A stretch of DNA of 64,000 nucleotides from Scolanthus callimorphus (Eukaryota; Cnidaria; Anthozoa; Actiniaria; Edwardsiidae). Below, piece after piece: positions 46,682 to 57,107 of this stretch. The position numbers and the translations under genes are program-made. Positions within the stretch are counted from its first letter, which is position 1. The number at the start of each line of letters is the position of its first letter. The stretch is taken from positions 4,818,251-4,882,250 of the forward strand of contig CM066924.1 in assembly GCA_033964015.1 (NCBI GenBank). The letters run 5' to 3'. The notes under the pieces are model-generated. The model did not search any database and was not told the origin of the DNA. It saw only the letters and a program-made list of their open reading frames with translations.

Positions 46682-47043
46682 CTACCGAAACAGGTAGAGC
46701 GTTTATCGGGCTCGACAAAAAGCGCTCGTCTCCAGACAAAAACGTTGGCGAGTCTGATTGCATTCCTTCGCACGAAATCAATCATGCGTTCAGTCGCTGC
46801 CACAGAAATCGTTCAAATTTGGGAAATAACACACTGATTTGTATTTCTTACCTCATGAAATTAGTAGAAAACACGAGCAGATGCCTTTTCTTGTGTTTTA
46901 AGTTGAAAATTTTCCAAATTAAAATATTTGAGTTGCACGCATCGCTGACCTCAGTAAAGGAATTCAAACTAAATCGTGAATGTTTTTGTCTGGAAACGAG
47001 TGTTTTTTCTCGAGCCTAATAAACGCTCTACCTGTTTCGGTAG
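46682..47043. mobile_element. 362 bp TA-flanked MITE with ~65 bp inverted ends
   Basis: The left end CTACCGAAACAGGTAGAGCG continues through TTTATCGGGCTCGACAAAAA. The right end mirrors it with a few mismatches. TA flanks both ends (46680-46681, 47044-47045). The ORFs it contains span the inverted ends and are not genes. A TA duplication and long inverted repeats fit a Tc1/mariner-type non-autonomous element. Confidence 0.85.
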
Positions 47044-47285
47044 TAATAACATGAGCCCCAGCTAGTCCTTATAGCTCTCCCCTTACCATTTGAGAAAACG
47101 ATAGTTGAAAATTCTGAGTAGGTGGTGGGCGGGGCAAAGTACTCCCCACCACCCCCATGGGATCGGGCTCCTAAAAAGTACCATTGATTATTTTAACCTC
47201 TTCCCTAATATACTATGATATTAATATAGTGATATAGTCAATACGGTTTCGCAAATGCTTGAGAAAAACAGAATATTTAATAAAA

Positions 47286-47333
47286 TTCGACGTTTCGGCG
47301 CATGCATTACGCCATTATCAAGAGAATATTTTA
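47286..47333 (-). ncRNA. Hammerhead-like relic motif
   Basis: On the minus strand, TTGATAATGGCG is followed by a short loop and CGCCGAAACGTCG. This resembles the CUGAUGA / stem II / GAAAC arrangement of hammerhead ribozymes as found in Penelope-like elements and retrozymes. The first core is altered (TTGATAA instead of CTGATGA), so catalytic activity is not expected. It may instead be a dispersed repeat with a chance resemblance. Confidence 0.25.
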
Positions 47334-47427
47334 ACAATTGTGCGCGGAAGAGAAAAGCAAGAAAAAAGCAAATTTACATAAATACTGAGACTAAATGAAC
47401 ACCTTAGCACGGATTGAGTCATTTTGT

Positions 47428-47812
47428 TTATTTATTTATTTAGCTTTGCCCGAGGGCGGCGAAATCCTCACAGAGCGAGGCTACAATTACGAGGTTCCCT
47501 GGTTAGCGTAGTGGATTAGTGTTTGTAAGTAAGTCCTGCACTGAGGATGGGCAACTTCCGACGTCCCCGTGGTTCTTTGACGTCCCTCTGGTTCAGGTTA
47601 ATGTAGTGCATGTGAGAGACGGGACCTACGGTTTAACGTCCTAATCCGAGGAGACGCGAAGGTCTAACTATTTGAAGATATTAAAGCAAAGGCAGCACCT
47701 TCTCCTCAAGACAATTATTAGAAAAGACCCTGATTGTTGGCCCGGCCGGGGTTTGAACTCCCAACCTCCCGCATATAAGCCCGGCGCTCTACCACTGCGC
47801 TAACCGGTGGTC
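47428..47812 (-). mobile_element. tRNA-derived SINE
   Basis: Read on the minus strand, the head carries a perfect RNA polymerase III A box TAGCGCAGTGG (complement of 47792-47802) and a B box GTTCAAACC (complement of 47750-47758) at tRNA spacing. The body follows, including GGACGTTAAACCGTAGGTCC and GGGGACGTCGGAAGTTGCCC blocks, and the tail is AAATAAATAAATAAA (complement of about 47427-47442). Length is about 385 bp. It is not a functional tRNA because the acceptor stem and downstream half do not fold. Target duplications were not resolved. Confidence 0.85.
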
Positions 47813-47871
47813 AAAAACTGGGTTTGACTTTTCGTATACGGTTTCACCTAGAATTAATTGCAAGAGGAAGC

Positions 47872-48057
47872 ACTGTCTCGTACGACCGTGAAGCTCATCT
47901 CCAGTGTAAGAACTCACCAGCTGCGTCACAAAGCTTTCTTTGTTTTGTAGAACGAAGGTTGAACCAATCATGATTAAATAGTAACTAAACACAAAGGTGT
48001 CCTCAGGGAATGGTTCTTACACTGGAGATGACCCGACCTGCCGTCGTACGAGTCGTC
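47872..48057. mobile_element. Short foldback with GGTTCTTACACTGGAGATGA arms
   Basis: Arm 47872-47914 (CTCATCTCCAGTGTAAGAAC and a CGTACGAC block) is the inverse of 48012-48057, with a spacer of about 97 bp. Arms match well over about 20 bp and partly over about 43. No coding capacity. The minus frame at 48017-48235 lies partly over the arm. Confidence 0.65.
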
Positions 48058-49038
48058 TCAGCGGTATAGTACACGTGCTTTCATATGGTCGTTGGATTAT
48101 TATTGGTGACCCTCGATGTGTTGTAGCCAATATTTCGCCATGCAAGCAGTACTTGATGCTGATTCCGCCAAAGGCTGAAGGGCTCGCTTGGCCGACCTGG
48201 AGAAAGAACGAACAACGACCTGTAAATACTAGCACTACGTTGCTATGAAACAGCTTTGGCGACCAACAGACTCTTTAGAGACTGAGACTGAGAATCGTTT
48301 ATCCCAACATCTCTCACAAAGCCGCCTTAGACGCGGCCAATCTAAGTACACTGGACAAAAGGGACACAAAATGTGTTAGGTTTATAAAGAACATCAAACC
48401 GGACAAACCTACTATCGTCTGATAAATGGTGCGCAAGAGTAAAGAGACAATTTAAGAACATCAGATACATTCCGTATGAAGCAAACCAACACAGACCGCT
48501 TTAGAAACTTTGTTTCATTTCTATTTTGCGCTATAGCAAAGTATATTTATGCGTGCAAAAAAAATACACTACAACTCATTGGAGTATATTGCTATTGCGA
48601 GAGTGAAGTACAACGACCAACAAAATGCATTAAAAGCATCCTGAATAAATTATTCTGATGCAACTGAGAATCAGATTTATGCATATGAACTACTACACTG
48701 CATTTCGTTGGGAAGAATTAATTCCTGTTAACATTCATGTGATTTAATTTTATGTTAATATTTGCACGCACGGCTCTCTGCTGACCGTGCCTGTAATTTT
48801 GGTCTGCAAGTCATCGTCATCGTCATCATTATTATTACATTAACGGATGACCTAACGGGTTTGAAAGCAGCACACCCCACATTGGTTGTTAAAATTAGCT
48901 TTGAAAAAGTTGGGAACGTGCTTCGCAACGCTGGACGCAAAAGTTTTATGAAAATGAATGTAACTAATGCTCACTCCCTAGATTGCATTTCATGTCAATT
49001 TGCAGACAATGAATTACAGAAAACTGGGGCTGCGGAAA
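48058..49038. other. Unassigned sequence with a (CATCGT)n/(ATT)n microsatellite
   Basis: No credible gene. A short microsatellite, CATCGTCATCGTCATC then ATTATTATT, lies at 48811-48838. Frames at 48762-49061 and 48755-48940 run through it on opposite strands and are not supported. Confidence 0.5.
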
Positions 49039-49223
49039 CCAGGGGTGGTGGCCCTTTTTAAAATCCTGGATCCTCCCCTGCAGGGGCCGAATTTCAGAAA
49101 GGGGGGACCGGATAGTGAAAACATACAACGAAATTTCAATTTTCTCCAGCAAATACAGTAAATGTATGGAAAAAATCTCCCGAGAAAGGGGAGGCCACGC
49201 CCCATCCTTAAATACGCCCCTGG
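49039..49223. mobile_element. Possible hAT-type MITE with CCAGGGG termini
   Basis: The left end CCAGGGGTGGTGGCCC and the right end (complement) CCAGGGGCGTATTTAAGGAT are partly inverted, and CAGGGG tips are typical of hAT non-autonomous elements. An 8-bp duplication is not evident, so the call is tentative. Confidence 0.4.
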
Positions 49224-49352
49224 GTGGTGTCTCTATATAACTACCTTGCATTTCCTTGCAGACGGTAAGATATCCCCTGGATCAAGCGAGCAGCCGAACT
49301 GTCCGGGTCCATTTTCAAAACCTAAAACAAAAAGTAAAGATTATTCTAGAGG

Positions 49353-49932
49353 AGATTTCGTTTGACTGTGAAAACTGTCGCGGCAAAGTTGTGCCGCGCT
49401 GCCATCGTGCCACGACGACTTCAGTCCGTATCTACAGCAGACCAGGTTCCGCGCCGCGACCGCGACAGTGCCGCGACCACCCGATTTCAGTCCGTATCTA
49501 CAGCAGACCAGGTTCCGTGCCGCGACCACCCGATTTCAGTCCGTATATCTACAGCAGACCAGGTTCCGTGCCGCGACCGCGACAGTGCCGCGACCACCCG
49601 ATTTCAGTCCGTATCTACAGCAGACCAGGTTCCGTGCCGCGACCGCGACAGTACCGCGACCACCCGATTTCAGTCCGTATCTACAGCAGACCAGGTTCCG
49701 TGCCGCGACCGCGACAGTACCGCGACCACCCGAGTTCAGTCCGTATCTACAGCAGACCAGGTTCCGTGCCGCGACCGCGACAGTGCCGCGACCACCCGAT
49801 TTCAGTCCGTATCTACAGCAGACCAGGTTCCGTGCCGCGACCGCGACAGTACCGCGACCACTCGATTTCAGTCCGTATCTACAGCAGACCACGTACCGTG
49901 TCGCGGCACTTTTCACAGTCATACGAAATCTG
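49353..49932. mobile_element. Inverted-repeat element containing a 66 bp minisatellite
   Basis: About 32 bp at the left, GATTTCGTTTGACTGTGAAA followed by ACTGTCGCGGCA, is mirrored at the right (about 49900-49932). Between them lie about seven and a half tandem monomers of 66 bp with starts (TCAGTCCGTAT) at 49421, 49487, 49536, 49604, 49670, 49736, 49802 and 49868. One monomer is 49 bp because 17 bp are lost, and one is 68 bp. Since 66 is a multiple of three without stops, long Arg/Pro/Ser-rich frames are open in several frames on both strands (for example 49256-49999). I treat those as artefacts, not genes. Confidence 0.8.
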
Positions 49933-51269
49933 CTTTAAAATAATTTACGGGTTACCTGTTTTTATGAGTGTGTTTATAAATATACACACGCACTGGTAGT
50001 ACTTTTAATGAGAATTCTTTAAGATGGAGTTACACGGTGCAATGCAAAGCAAAAAAACAAAAACAAAAACAAAAACAAAACAAAAAACAATATCAAAATT
50101 GAGATATTTTAGGGTTCTCGGGAACTTTTGGTGGCGCTTTTTCCGACGATATCTAAACAAAACTCATGAAAGTATATCTGCATTTTTTATATAAAACTAT
50201 AATCTCAACAATATTATAAAATAAAAATGGGGGAAGAGTTTCGTTTTCGCGCAATCTAAAAAAGAGTGAGTTTTCCTGGATTTCTTACATAAAATGTAAT
50301 TTTCGAACGAATAGTGCGCGCTTTCCTGCACATAACAGAATGCGCAATACAATTCAGAGGAATGACTTTAATTAACGTTCTTCGTTCGTAATTTCATAAA
50401 GCTAACGGATCCTCTTCGTGCAGGTCGAACACGTAATAATAATAATATTATAATAATAACAAAGATTTGATAGAGCGCCTTTCTCCACAGATCCAAAGCA
50501 CTTTACTTATATATCATATATACATAATAAATGCAATATCTAAAATTTATTAAGAATAAATTTTAAAAATGTATTCTTAACACGAACAGTTAACAAATAA
50601 ATCTACAACCCGTAACTTGCCTCGGTTGAAGCCTCGCTGCAAAGGGATACCCAACGTTCGCGATTGGTATCGTCCTTCTGAAACAAACAAAATATTGAAG
50701 TTCAACGTCTATGTTTTCCGCCTTAATTTTTTCCTAAATCAATTAACTTTATTCAACATAACGTCGAAGTACAAATAAGTAACTAATAAATAAATATCAT
50801 CTATGTGGTAAATGAAAAAAAAATATGTACAGTTATATTTTAATTATATATACACCATACTGTACTGTATATTTCAGACTTGCGGCTCAGTGGCTTAGCC
50901 TTCCTCCCCATATTTTATACAATTTAGAAATAGCAACTGCTATGAAACGGTCAATCAACAAGCACAGGCGGCTATCAAATGGAAGAACAAGACCGGCTAA
51001 TAAAAACCGTATTTTAAAGGAGCTATCTACTTAACTAAGCCTATTTACGTAACTACTACGCGTCAAGTAATTTGCTTCTTTGTTTTGTATTCGAGGAGTC
51101 CATTATTACGAGTAAGGACCTCCCATAGTTCCATTTTTAGCTTTCGTTTTAGAAGTAGTGAATCGGGCTTGATAGGGCTTCGCCCGCGTGTTTATATCAC
51201 CCGATAAAGCATTGCTGCTCCTTTCTTTTTACATTACTGATGGTCTTCGTCCTAGTAGGAGTTACAACA
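49933..51269. other. Unassigned AT-rich sequence with simple repeats
   Basis: Holds an (AAAAAC)n tract at 50051-50090 and an AATAATAAT tract at about 50433-50460. The latter is followed by ATAGAGCGCCTTTCTCCACA and CAAAGCACTTTAC, a wording often seen at the edge of dispersed metazoan repeats. No gene is recognised; the 50825-51034 frame is weak. Confidence 0.45.
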
Positions 51270-51450
51270 GGGAATTTCTGCAGAAACCCAAAGCACTCCC
51301 AAGAATTTCCCAAGGCACCCTCATGGGAAGTGTTCGGAATTCACATGGATAGCCATGGGGAATCCGAACACTTCCCATTCTTCTACCCTGGTAAAAGCCG
51401 AGTTTCCAATGGGAATGCTTTTCCCATGGATGGGATTCTGCAGAAATAAC
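51270..51450. repeat. Nested palindrome with TTTCTGCAGAAA ends
   Basis: The outer ends carry TTTCTGCAGAAA (51275-51286) and TTCTGCAGAAA (51437-51447). The centre is a long hairpin: GGGAAGTGTTCGGAATTC at about 51325-51342 mirrored by GAATCCGAACACTTCCC at about 51360-51376, with a short loop containing CCATGG. Likely a small foldback element. The 51240-51449 frame across it is not credible. Confidence 0.7.
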
Positions 51451-51836
51451 CTGTGTCGGTAGAGCACACCTCCATTATGAAATCGTTATCTGATCCCAAA
51501 TAAGGTCAAACCACCCCAGAGGGGAAGAGAGACAATCGGAATCTATATTTTACATTCCACTATTTGTATATTTATCTTTTTCTTTCTTTACAAAATGTTT
51601 TTTGTTCAACACTGGAAGTTAAAATTCGTATCTCCGCGCGGACATGTAATATCCTCTATATAAAGCAGGTGTTTCTAATGTAATGGATTTCTATCCTATT
51701 TCGCCATTCAAACTAACAAGAAAACTTCGTATATATCATTCTCAAACTCATTAATAATTCATAAAGCTTAAACAAAGAAACCGTGGAGGATGTCGGAAAA
51801 AGCAGTTTTAATTTGCATAGAATTTCGATATTTTAA
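51451..51836. other. Unassigned sequence
   Basis: AT-rich, with no repeat or gene recognised. It ends where the left 480 bp inverted arm begins. Confidence 0.5.
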
Positions 51837-52318
51837 ACAGTCTACAGTTTGTGCGCAAATTTGCATAACCATTGTCCGTTGCCGTTTGCCATTTTTAGCT
51901 TGACAACCGATGACGCTTTGATCCCAAAAATACTGAAACATGAACATCAAACTCCTGCGCGCATCGCTAATATTTTGAAGGAGACAAAAGGCCATAACGA
52001 GCAAGTATAAGGGTTGAGCTATCGCATCACAGCAATTTAAATTACGAACACGCATTCACAGCAGTAAGATTTGGCGATAAGAACAGCGTCGACTTAACTA
52101 ACTTCGGATTTTTTGTACAATATGTTAAGAATAGAGTACAGAGCTGAGATTTACAGGAAAGCTTCAGTTACTATTCTTGTCCAACTGTTGAAAATTTGAA
52201 ATAATAACTCCTCCGCTTTCGCAAAATTTTGAAGGGAACTCGACACGCACTATTTTTAGCAGTGTTTAGCCGCGAAGCACAGTTAACTTTGTACCTGAAT
52301 ATCTCAGGAGAAAACAAA
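51837..52318 (-). repeat. Left arm of a 480 bp inverted repeat
   Basis: From ACAGTCTACAG at 51837 to about 52318 the sequence is the reverse complement of about 54023-54497, with high identity. On the minus strand it contains a short frame (51768-52055) whose first ~65 residues match, with two or three changes, the plus-strand frame 54279-54512 in the partner arm. That peptide is leucine/cysteine-rich and unrecognised. The arms may be termini of a large non-autonomous element or an inverted duplication. Confidence 0.85.
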
Positions 52319-52440
52319 ACAGTAAAACTCCTCCGCTTTGGCAATAATTTTCACGGAACTGGACACGCACTGTTTTGAACCTAACGAGTCCGCGAAGTTC
52401 TGCATGTCACCTTATGTGTATCAGTTTGCACAATTAAACA
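52205..52440. repeat. ~118 bp tandem duplication at the inner edge of the left arm
   Basis: CTCCTCCGCTTTCGCAA at about 52208 recurs as CTCCTCCGCTTTGGCAA near 52327. Matching GGACACGCACT, CGCGAAG and AACAAAACAGT blocks follow in the same order. The first monomer is inside the inverted arm; the second is outside the mirrored part, so only one monomer exists on the right side. Confidence 0.7.
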
Positions 52441-52484
52441 AAACAGTCTTAAAATCTGCATGCGACGTCTATCGAAAAGTCTTT

Positions 52485-52704
52485 AGGGGCCGACCATTTG
52501 ACTTTTGAGGGGGGGGGGTGTATGATTTTTTTTGCAAGATTTCTTTTACGTCTCTAAGATATTGTAGGATATTTATTTCGTAAAATTAGTTGAGGATTAT
52601 GACAAATATGCTGTGCAGGAAATTTTTTTCGGCCCTTCGGGCCGTGCAGGATATTTTTTTCAAAATCATCCACACCCCCCTCAGAAGTCAAATGGTCGGC
52701 CCCT
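52485..52704. mobile_element. 220 bp MITE with AGGGGCCGACCATTTGACTT ends
   Basis: AGGGGCCGACCATTTGACTT, followed by a TTGAGGGGGG run, is mirrored at the right end by CACCCCCCTCAGAAGTCAAATGGTCGGCCCCT. A GGCCCTTCGGGCC hairpin lies inside. It sits in the spacer between the two 480 bp arms. A target duplication could not be read with confidence; the overall look is hAT-like. Confidence 0.8.
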
Positions 52705-54022
52705 TATAGAATATCACAGGCAATTGAAATTACAAAAACTCTCTCTGTACAGAGCAAATTAATTGTTTTATAGCCAACCATAAGTCTACGGTGGTGAGAA
52801 TATGTATATATTATTTCGTCTAGCCAGCGGCTCGCAAATTGTTGAATAGTGCTGAAAAACATCCCATAAGAGCATTACTTAGATCAAATGAGAGCATTTA
52901 GGACAGGCTGACATTTAAAAGATGTTAGAGACCAGATTTATGTTGTTTCTCGGGGATGTCACCTGCAGTTTCGAGGAAATTGCACAGGATTGCACAGAAG
53001 TGACAACGATGGAGAGGAAACAATGGCGCGCGTTAGACTTTAAAGGACGTTCGAAAGCTGAATGCGAATTACGGCGTTTTTGTCAGCGTTGGTGAGCCGA
53101 TCTCCATCGCGAGTAAGTTAGCTACATTTAAGACCTTGGTAGTTGATTTTCCAGACGGAAGACGATGTCGAAATCCTCGTCGTTATCAATAGTTTTGCCT
53201 TTGTCCTTGGCGGTTGTTTAGTGAAAATATCATGTCGAAGATTACAAAGCACTATCGAAAGTTTTGGACGTTCTTGTATACCTCTCATCAGGCCTGATCT
53301 CCGATTTATTAACAGTACACTGAATATAAGTATATCGCGTTCTGGGTGAACATTTAGAAAGACATACAAGCAGTTTAACTCGTCACACTAACGAAGAATT
53401 CAAAACACTGCATGTCGCGGTCATTGACGCGTGAGTTTTCTTCGCTTGTTTTAAAAGTCCAGAATAAAATTAGCATAAACTGGCTGTTTAGCATAAAAAT
53501 AAAAAACTTAATAAATAATTTTTTTTCTGCTTCAATATTAATGTCATTCTTCCAAAATAAGTCCTTGTCGGATGGTTAAAAGGATAATCTTTTTGTTACT
53601 GTACATTGTTATGCACTTCCGACATAAAAAGTCCGAGGAGTTGTCATTTGAAGCTCGCTGGAATGCACTGTCGTGTTATTCGTTTGTGCGAAACTGACAT
53701 AGGATCAAAATTCAGTCGAAGCCAGGCACACGATAAATATTTGTATTTGGTCTCTTATTCCTTGGTGCAGTAAAGTCTGAAGGTACAAATTCGTATACGA
53801 ATAGTTTATTAATGGGGGACTCTCAAATGATGTATTTCGGATTTTCGGTGTTTCTGTCGATGTGTACAGAAATTAGTTTAGACGCAAAGGCGAACTTTTG
53901 TCATGTGTTTTCTATACGGAATAATCCTACCTCTACAAAAAGAGTTGTGGTAATCGTAACTGCTTGAGATATTCTACAAAGGATATTGGATTAAAATGTT
54001 ACATAGAGATGTCATTGGTGTT
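52705..54022. other. Spacer between inverted arms, unassigned
   Basis: No transposase or other protein recognised. Frames at 53118-53369 (minus) and 53143-53349 (plus) overlap on opposite strands and are not supported. If the two arms are terminal repeats, this is the element's non-coding interior. Confidence 0.5.
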
Positions 54023-54497
54023 TTGTTTTCTCCTGCGATATTCAGGTACAAAGTTAACTGTGCTTCGCGGCTAAACACTGCTAAAAATAGTGCGTGTCGA
54101 GTTCCCTTTTTGCGAAAGCGGAGGAGTTATTATTTCAAATCTTCAACAATTGGACAAGAATAGTAACTGAAGCTTTCCTGTAAATCTCAGCTCTGTACTC
54201 TATTCTTAACATATTGTACAAAAAATCCGAATTTAGTCAAGTCGACGCTGTTCTTATCGCTAAATCTTACTGCTGTGAATGCGTGTTCGCAATTTAAATT
54301 GCTGTGATGCGATAGCTCAACCCTTATACTTGCTCGTTATGGCCTTTTGTCTCCTTCAAAATATTAGCGATGAGCGCAGGAGTTTGATGTTCATGTTTCA
54401 GTATTTTTGGGATCAAAGCGTCATCGGTTGTCAAGCTAAAAATGGCAAACGGCAACGGACAATGGTTATGCAAATTAGCGCACAAACTGTAGACTGT
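54023..54497 (+). repeat. Right arm of the 480 bp inverted repeat
   Basis: Mirror of 51837-52318, ending at AGACTGT (54491-54497), after which identity stops abruptly (AAATCATTCG here against the complement TTAAAATATCG on the left). It carries the matching short frame at 54279-54512. Abrupt loss of identity at both outer edges indicates discrete boundaries. Confidence 0.85.
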
Positions 54498-54597
54498 AAA
54501 TCATTCGTTTGAGAAGTAATATCTAACACTCGATAGAGTTTTTTCATCAGGATTTCAAACACCTTGCAGTCGGTTAAAAAACTCTGTTTTGCCTCGT

Positions 54598-54990
54598 TCC
54601 GGGGGGGGGGGGGGACTCCCATATTTTCAGACGGGGGTGCTCGTCCTATCCCTTAGGGTATAAAATTGACAGACGTGCTATCTCTTAGGGGTGTTTAAAA
54701 TCAGCCCTATCCCTAGGGGAGTCTCAGACCAATCCTTGCCCAGAAATATATTGGTACTGACACCAGAACTGATATTTTGAAAGGAAACTTGGATGAAAAC
54801 CCTAAAAGACCTAAAATTCGCTTTTATTTGTTTTGACCTGCCAAATTTGCTATCTTTTAGGGTAAATTCGGCGTTCGCCTCGCCAAATTTGCTTTCTTTT
54901 AGGGGTAAATTTGCTGTTGGCCACACCCATTTTGCTATAACTTAGGGTCAAAATCAATTTTCCCGACGAGCACCCCCGTCTGAATATAAT
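54598..54990. mobile_element. GGGGGACTCCC-type inverted-repeat element, related to the one in the array
   Basis: A poly-G tip followed by ACTCCC leads into TTTTCAGACGGGGGTGCTCGTC, mirrored at the right by CCCGACGAGCACCCCCGTCTGAATAT. Inside are several TTAGGGTATAAAAT or TTTTAGGGTAAAT words. The order GGGGACTC, GGGGTGCTC, TAGGGTxAAAAT, CCCGACGAGCA matches the degraded element inside every array unit. No coding capacity. Confidence 0.7.
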
Positions 54991-55744
54991 TGTGTTCATA
55001 TAATTATATAAATAATAATATTATCAAGAACTTCAACAAATTAATATTTTCGCACGGACAATTCCTTTTAGCCCACGGCTAATTCACAGGAAATCACCCT
55101 ATTTGCGAAAAGTAAATCACCTTATTTGCCAAGAAAGCTGCAACATTCAGATATTTTTTTATGTGGAAGTGATAAGGGTTCTTTGCACATTATATTTGTC
55201 ATGAAATAAATTGGAAAAGTTGTTCCGGTTTCCTTTGGTATGTATTTTTCCTAAAAGTGTCAACATGAAATGGAGCCATCCAATTCTAAAACGGCATTTT
55301 ACTTTTTTACTTTCAATGGTATATCATTCTAGTTTATACTTTTAGTAGCGTATCAAAATCCTAAGCTTAATTGTTCTTTTATAGTATAAATTAGCATAGA
55401 TCGCCCCCAAAATACGTAAAACAAAATCTAAGCTTAGAATTTTTTTGAGCTAGTGATAGCCGTTTTCGAATGGGAAGGTTCTGTTCTATTTGACACCTTT
55501 AGGAAACTGTGTTTAAAATGAAATTACTTCGACAATTTCGTGAGAAGAGCCTTTTATCACGTTGGTAACAAAAATATCAGACATTTTGTAAATAAGACAA
55601 ATTTACTTTTAAGTTGAATTTTTTATTGATTAGCCATGGGCCGCCGTAAATAAATTGGACAGTTTTCCTTTGCACTTGCAGATTTCTCTGTTTGTGCTTT
55701 GTTCTTTGGGTCAGTTAAATTCTAAATGGTTGTCTATTGTGTTG
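54991..55744. other. Unassigned AT-rich sequence
   Basis: No gene or clear repeat seen. AT-rich throughout, with the related words CAAATCACCTTATTTGC-like repeated near 55090 and 55125. Confidence 0.45.
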
Positions 55745-56092
55745 TACAGTGGTACCTTGAGCGGAAGTCCCAAAATATTTGTCACTCATGTACTGTATTT
55801 AATACCTCTATTCAGCGGCCACCTCTATTAAGCGGCCGCGGCCAATGTTTTCCGGTCCAAAATGCTATTATTGCTTCTATTAAGCGTCCACAAAGTCCTA
55901 AAATGCTTTGACAATTGATAGCAACAGGAAAATCTTTGTTGTGGTACAATCTTACAAGCTGCTAATGAAACTCAAACGTCCGGTGGCGGTTCTTTGAGAA
56001 GCATTTTTACAGTGTTTCAGCGGAAATTACAGTGCAACTTTTCTTCTACTACCTCCATTAAACGGCCAACCTCTATTAAGCGGTCACTCGAC
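55745..56092. mobile_element. Degraded pogo/Tigger-like remnant
   Basis: TACAGTGGTACCTTGAGCGG at 55745 resembles the TACAGTGGAACCTC-type tip of pogo/Tigger DNA transposons. ACCTCTATTAAGCGGCC-like words recur at about 55828 and 56065. The words are in direct rather than inverted order, so this may be rearranged or only a fragment. No transposase. Confidence 0.4.
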
Positions 56093-56930
56093 TCGAACCC
56101 GAGGATGGATCATGGTTAAAGGGGCTCTCGCACGCTCGCTGGCCACTTCTCTGACAAGAAAATAGCTCAAATCGCAATCCAATTCCATCCTCTTAATAAC
56201 AGGTCAAACAACCTAGAATTGCATTTGTCTAACACTTGAAAGGTTTTTCTATTAATCTGGAGGATTATTTTGATTACTACGGGCAAATGTACATGAGTTT
56301 TCACGGATACAATTTTACCTATTTTAAGTCCACGGTGGACGAATATTAAGCGTGCGAGTGCCCCTTTAAGAAGATCAAATGGATTAGCAAAAGTAGCAGG
56401 TGTAAGACAGGTATATCGGCCTGTGCTCTTACGCTGCTGACAAAACAGTAAAGATGAATAATTGGATTGACATCTCAGTGCAACTTGGTCAAATATATTT
56501 CAATGCATCATCAATCACTTTCAAATTTTTTAATCAGTTTTTACACTCTTAAAGTATCTGTAGTTAAAAGTGCACCGAAAAATAAAATGTTTTGAAACAT
56601 GAGGTAAAAAAAAAAACCATGAGGGCAAACTTCTCGAGCATTAGGGAATTCTGGAGCAGGTAAAAAAACGCTCGAACAAGCGGTCTCGCGTATTGACGAT
56701 CTGCTTTCGAATTCTCCAATGCGTTACGGTTTTCATCAGGCTATGAAGTATTTCCTATTAATAGCCAACGCGGTCTCCAACGCAGGCACACCCTACTGCT
56801 CTATATTGTTTTATAGGATTAGTCAAAGCTTTAGCAGGCTAGATTCCGCTAGCGCAGCGACGAGGGCGATATCGCCTTTTTGAGTGCTATTTTCGGCGGA
56901 ATATACCGACTGAACGCTTTGAATATACTT
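56093..56930. other. Unassigned sequence
   Basis: No credible gene. Contains GATCTGCTTTCGAATTCTC near 56698, the inverse of a block at about 46352, so a fragment of a dispersed repeat is present. Confidence 0.45.
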
Positions 56931-56985
56931 GAATCCTATGATATCTCGTCCTCAATTTACACGAAAAAGAGATATCATAGGATTC
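56931..56985. repeat. 17-bp perfect inverted repeat (hairpin)
   Basis: GAATCCTATGATATCTC (56931-56947) is exactly mirrored at 56969-56985, with a 21 bp loop. It lies about 120 bp beyond the stop codon of the minus-strand GPCR, so it could sit in its 3' untranslated region. It could equally be a small foldback remnant. Confidence 0.7.
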
Positions 56986-57107
56986 TTTCCAATATCACCT
57001 TATTTCTGAAAGCTCATTGAGAAAACGCAAACAATAAAAACAAGTAGTTTAACAAACCAACAGTTAAACATACATTGCCTGATTACAAAATAACCTACAG
57101 ACCAGAC

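Noticed and set aside
47750..47812. Possible tRNA gene on the minus strand
   Set aside because: A and B boxes are present, but the sequence continues into a SINE body with an AAAT tail and no complete cloverleaf.
49256..49999. 247-residue ORF of Arg/Pro/Ser repeats
   Set aside because: Produced by a 66 bp tandem repeat without stops; several frames on both strands are equally open and no frame is favoured.
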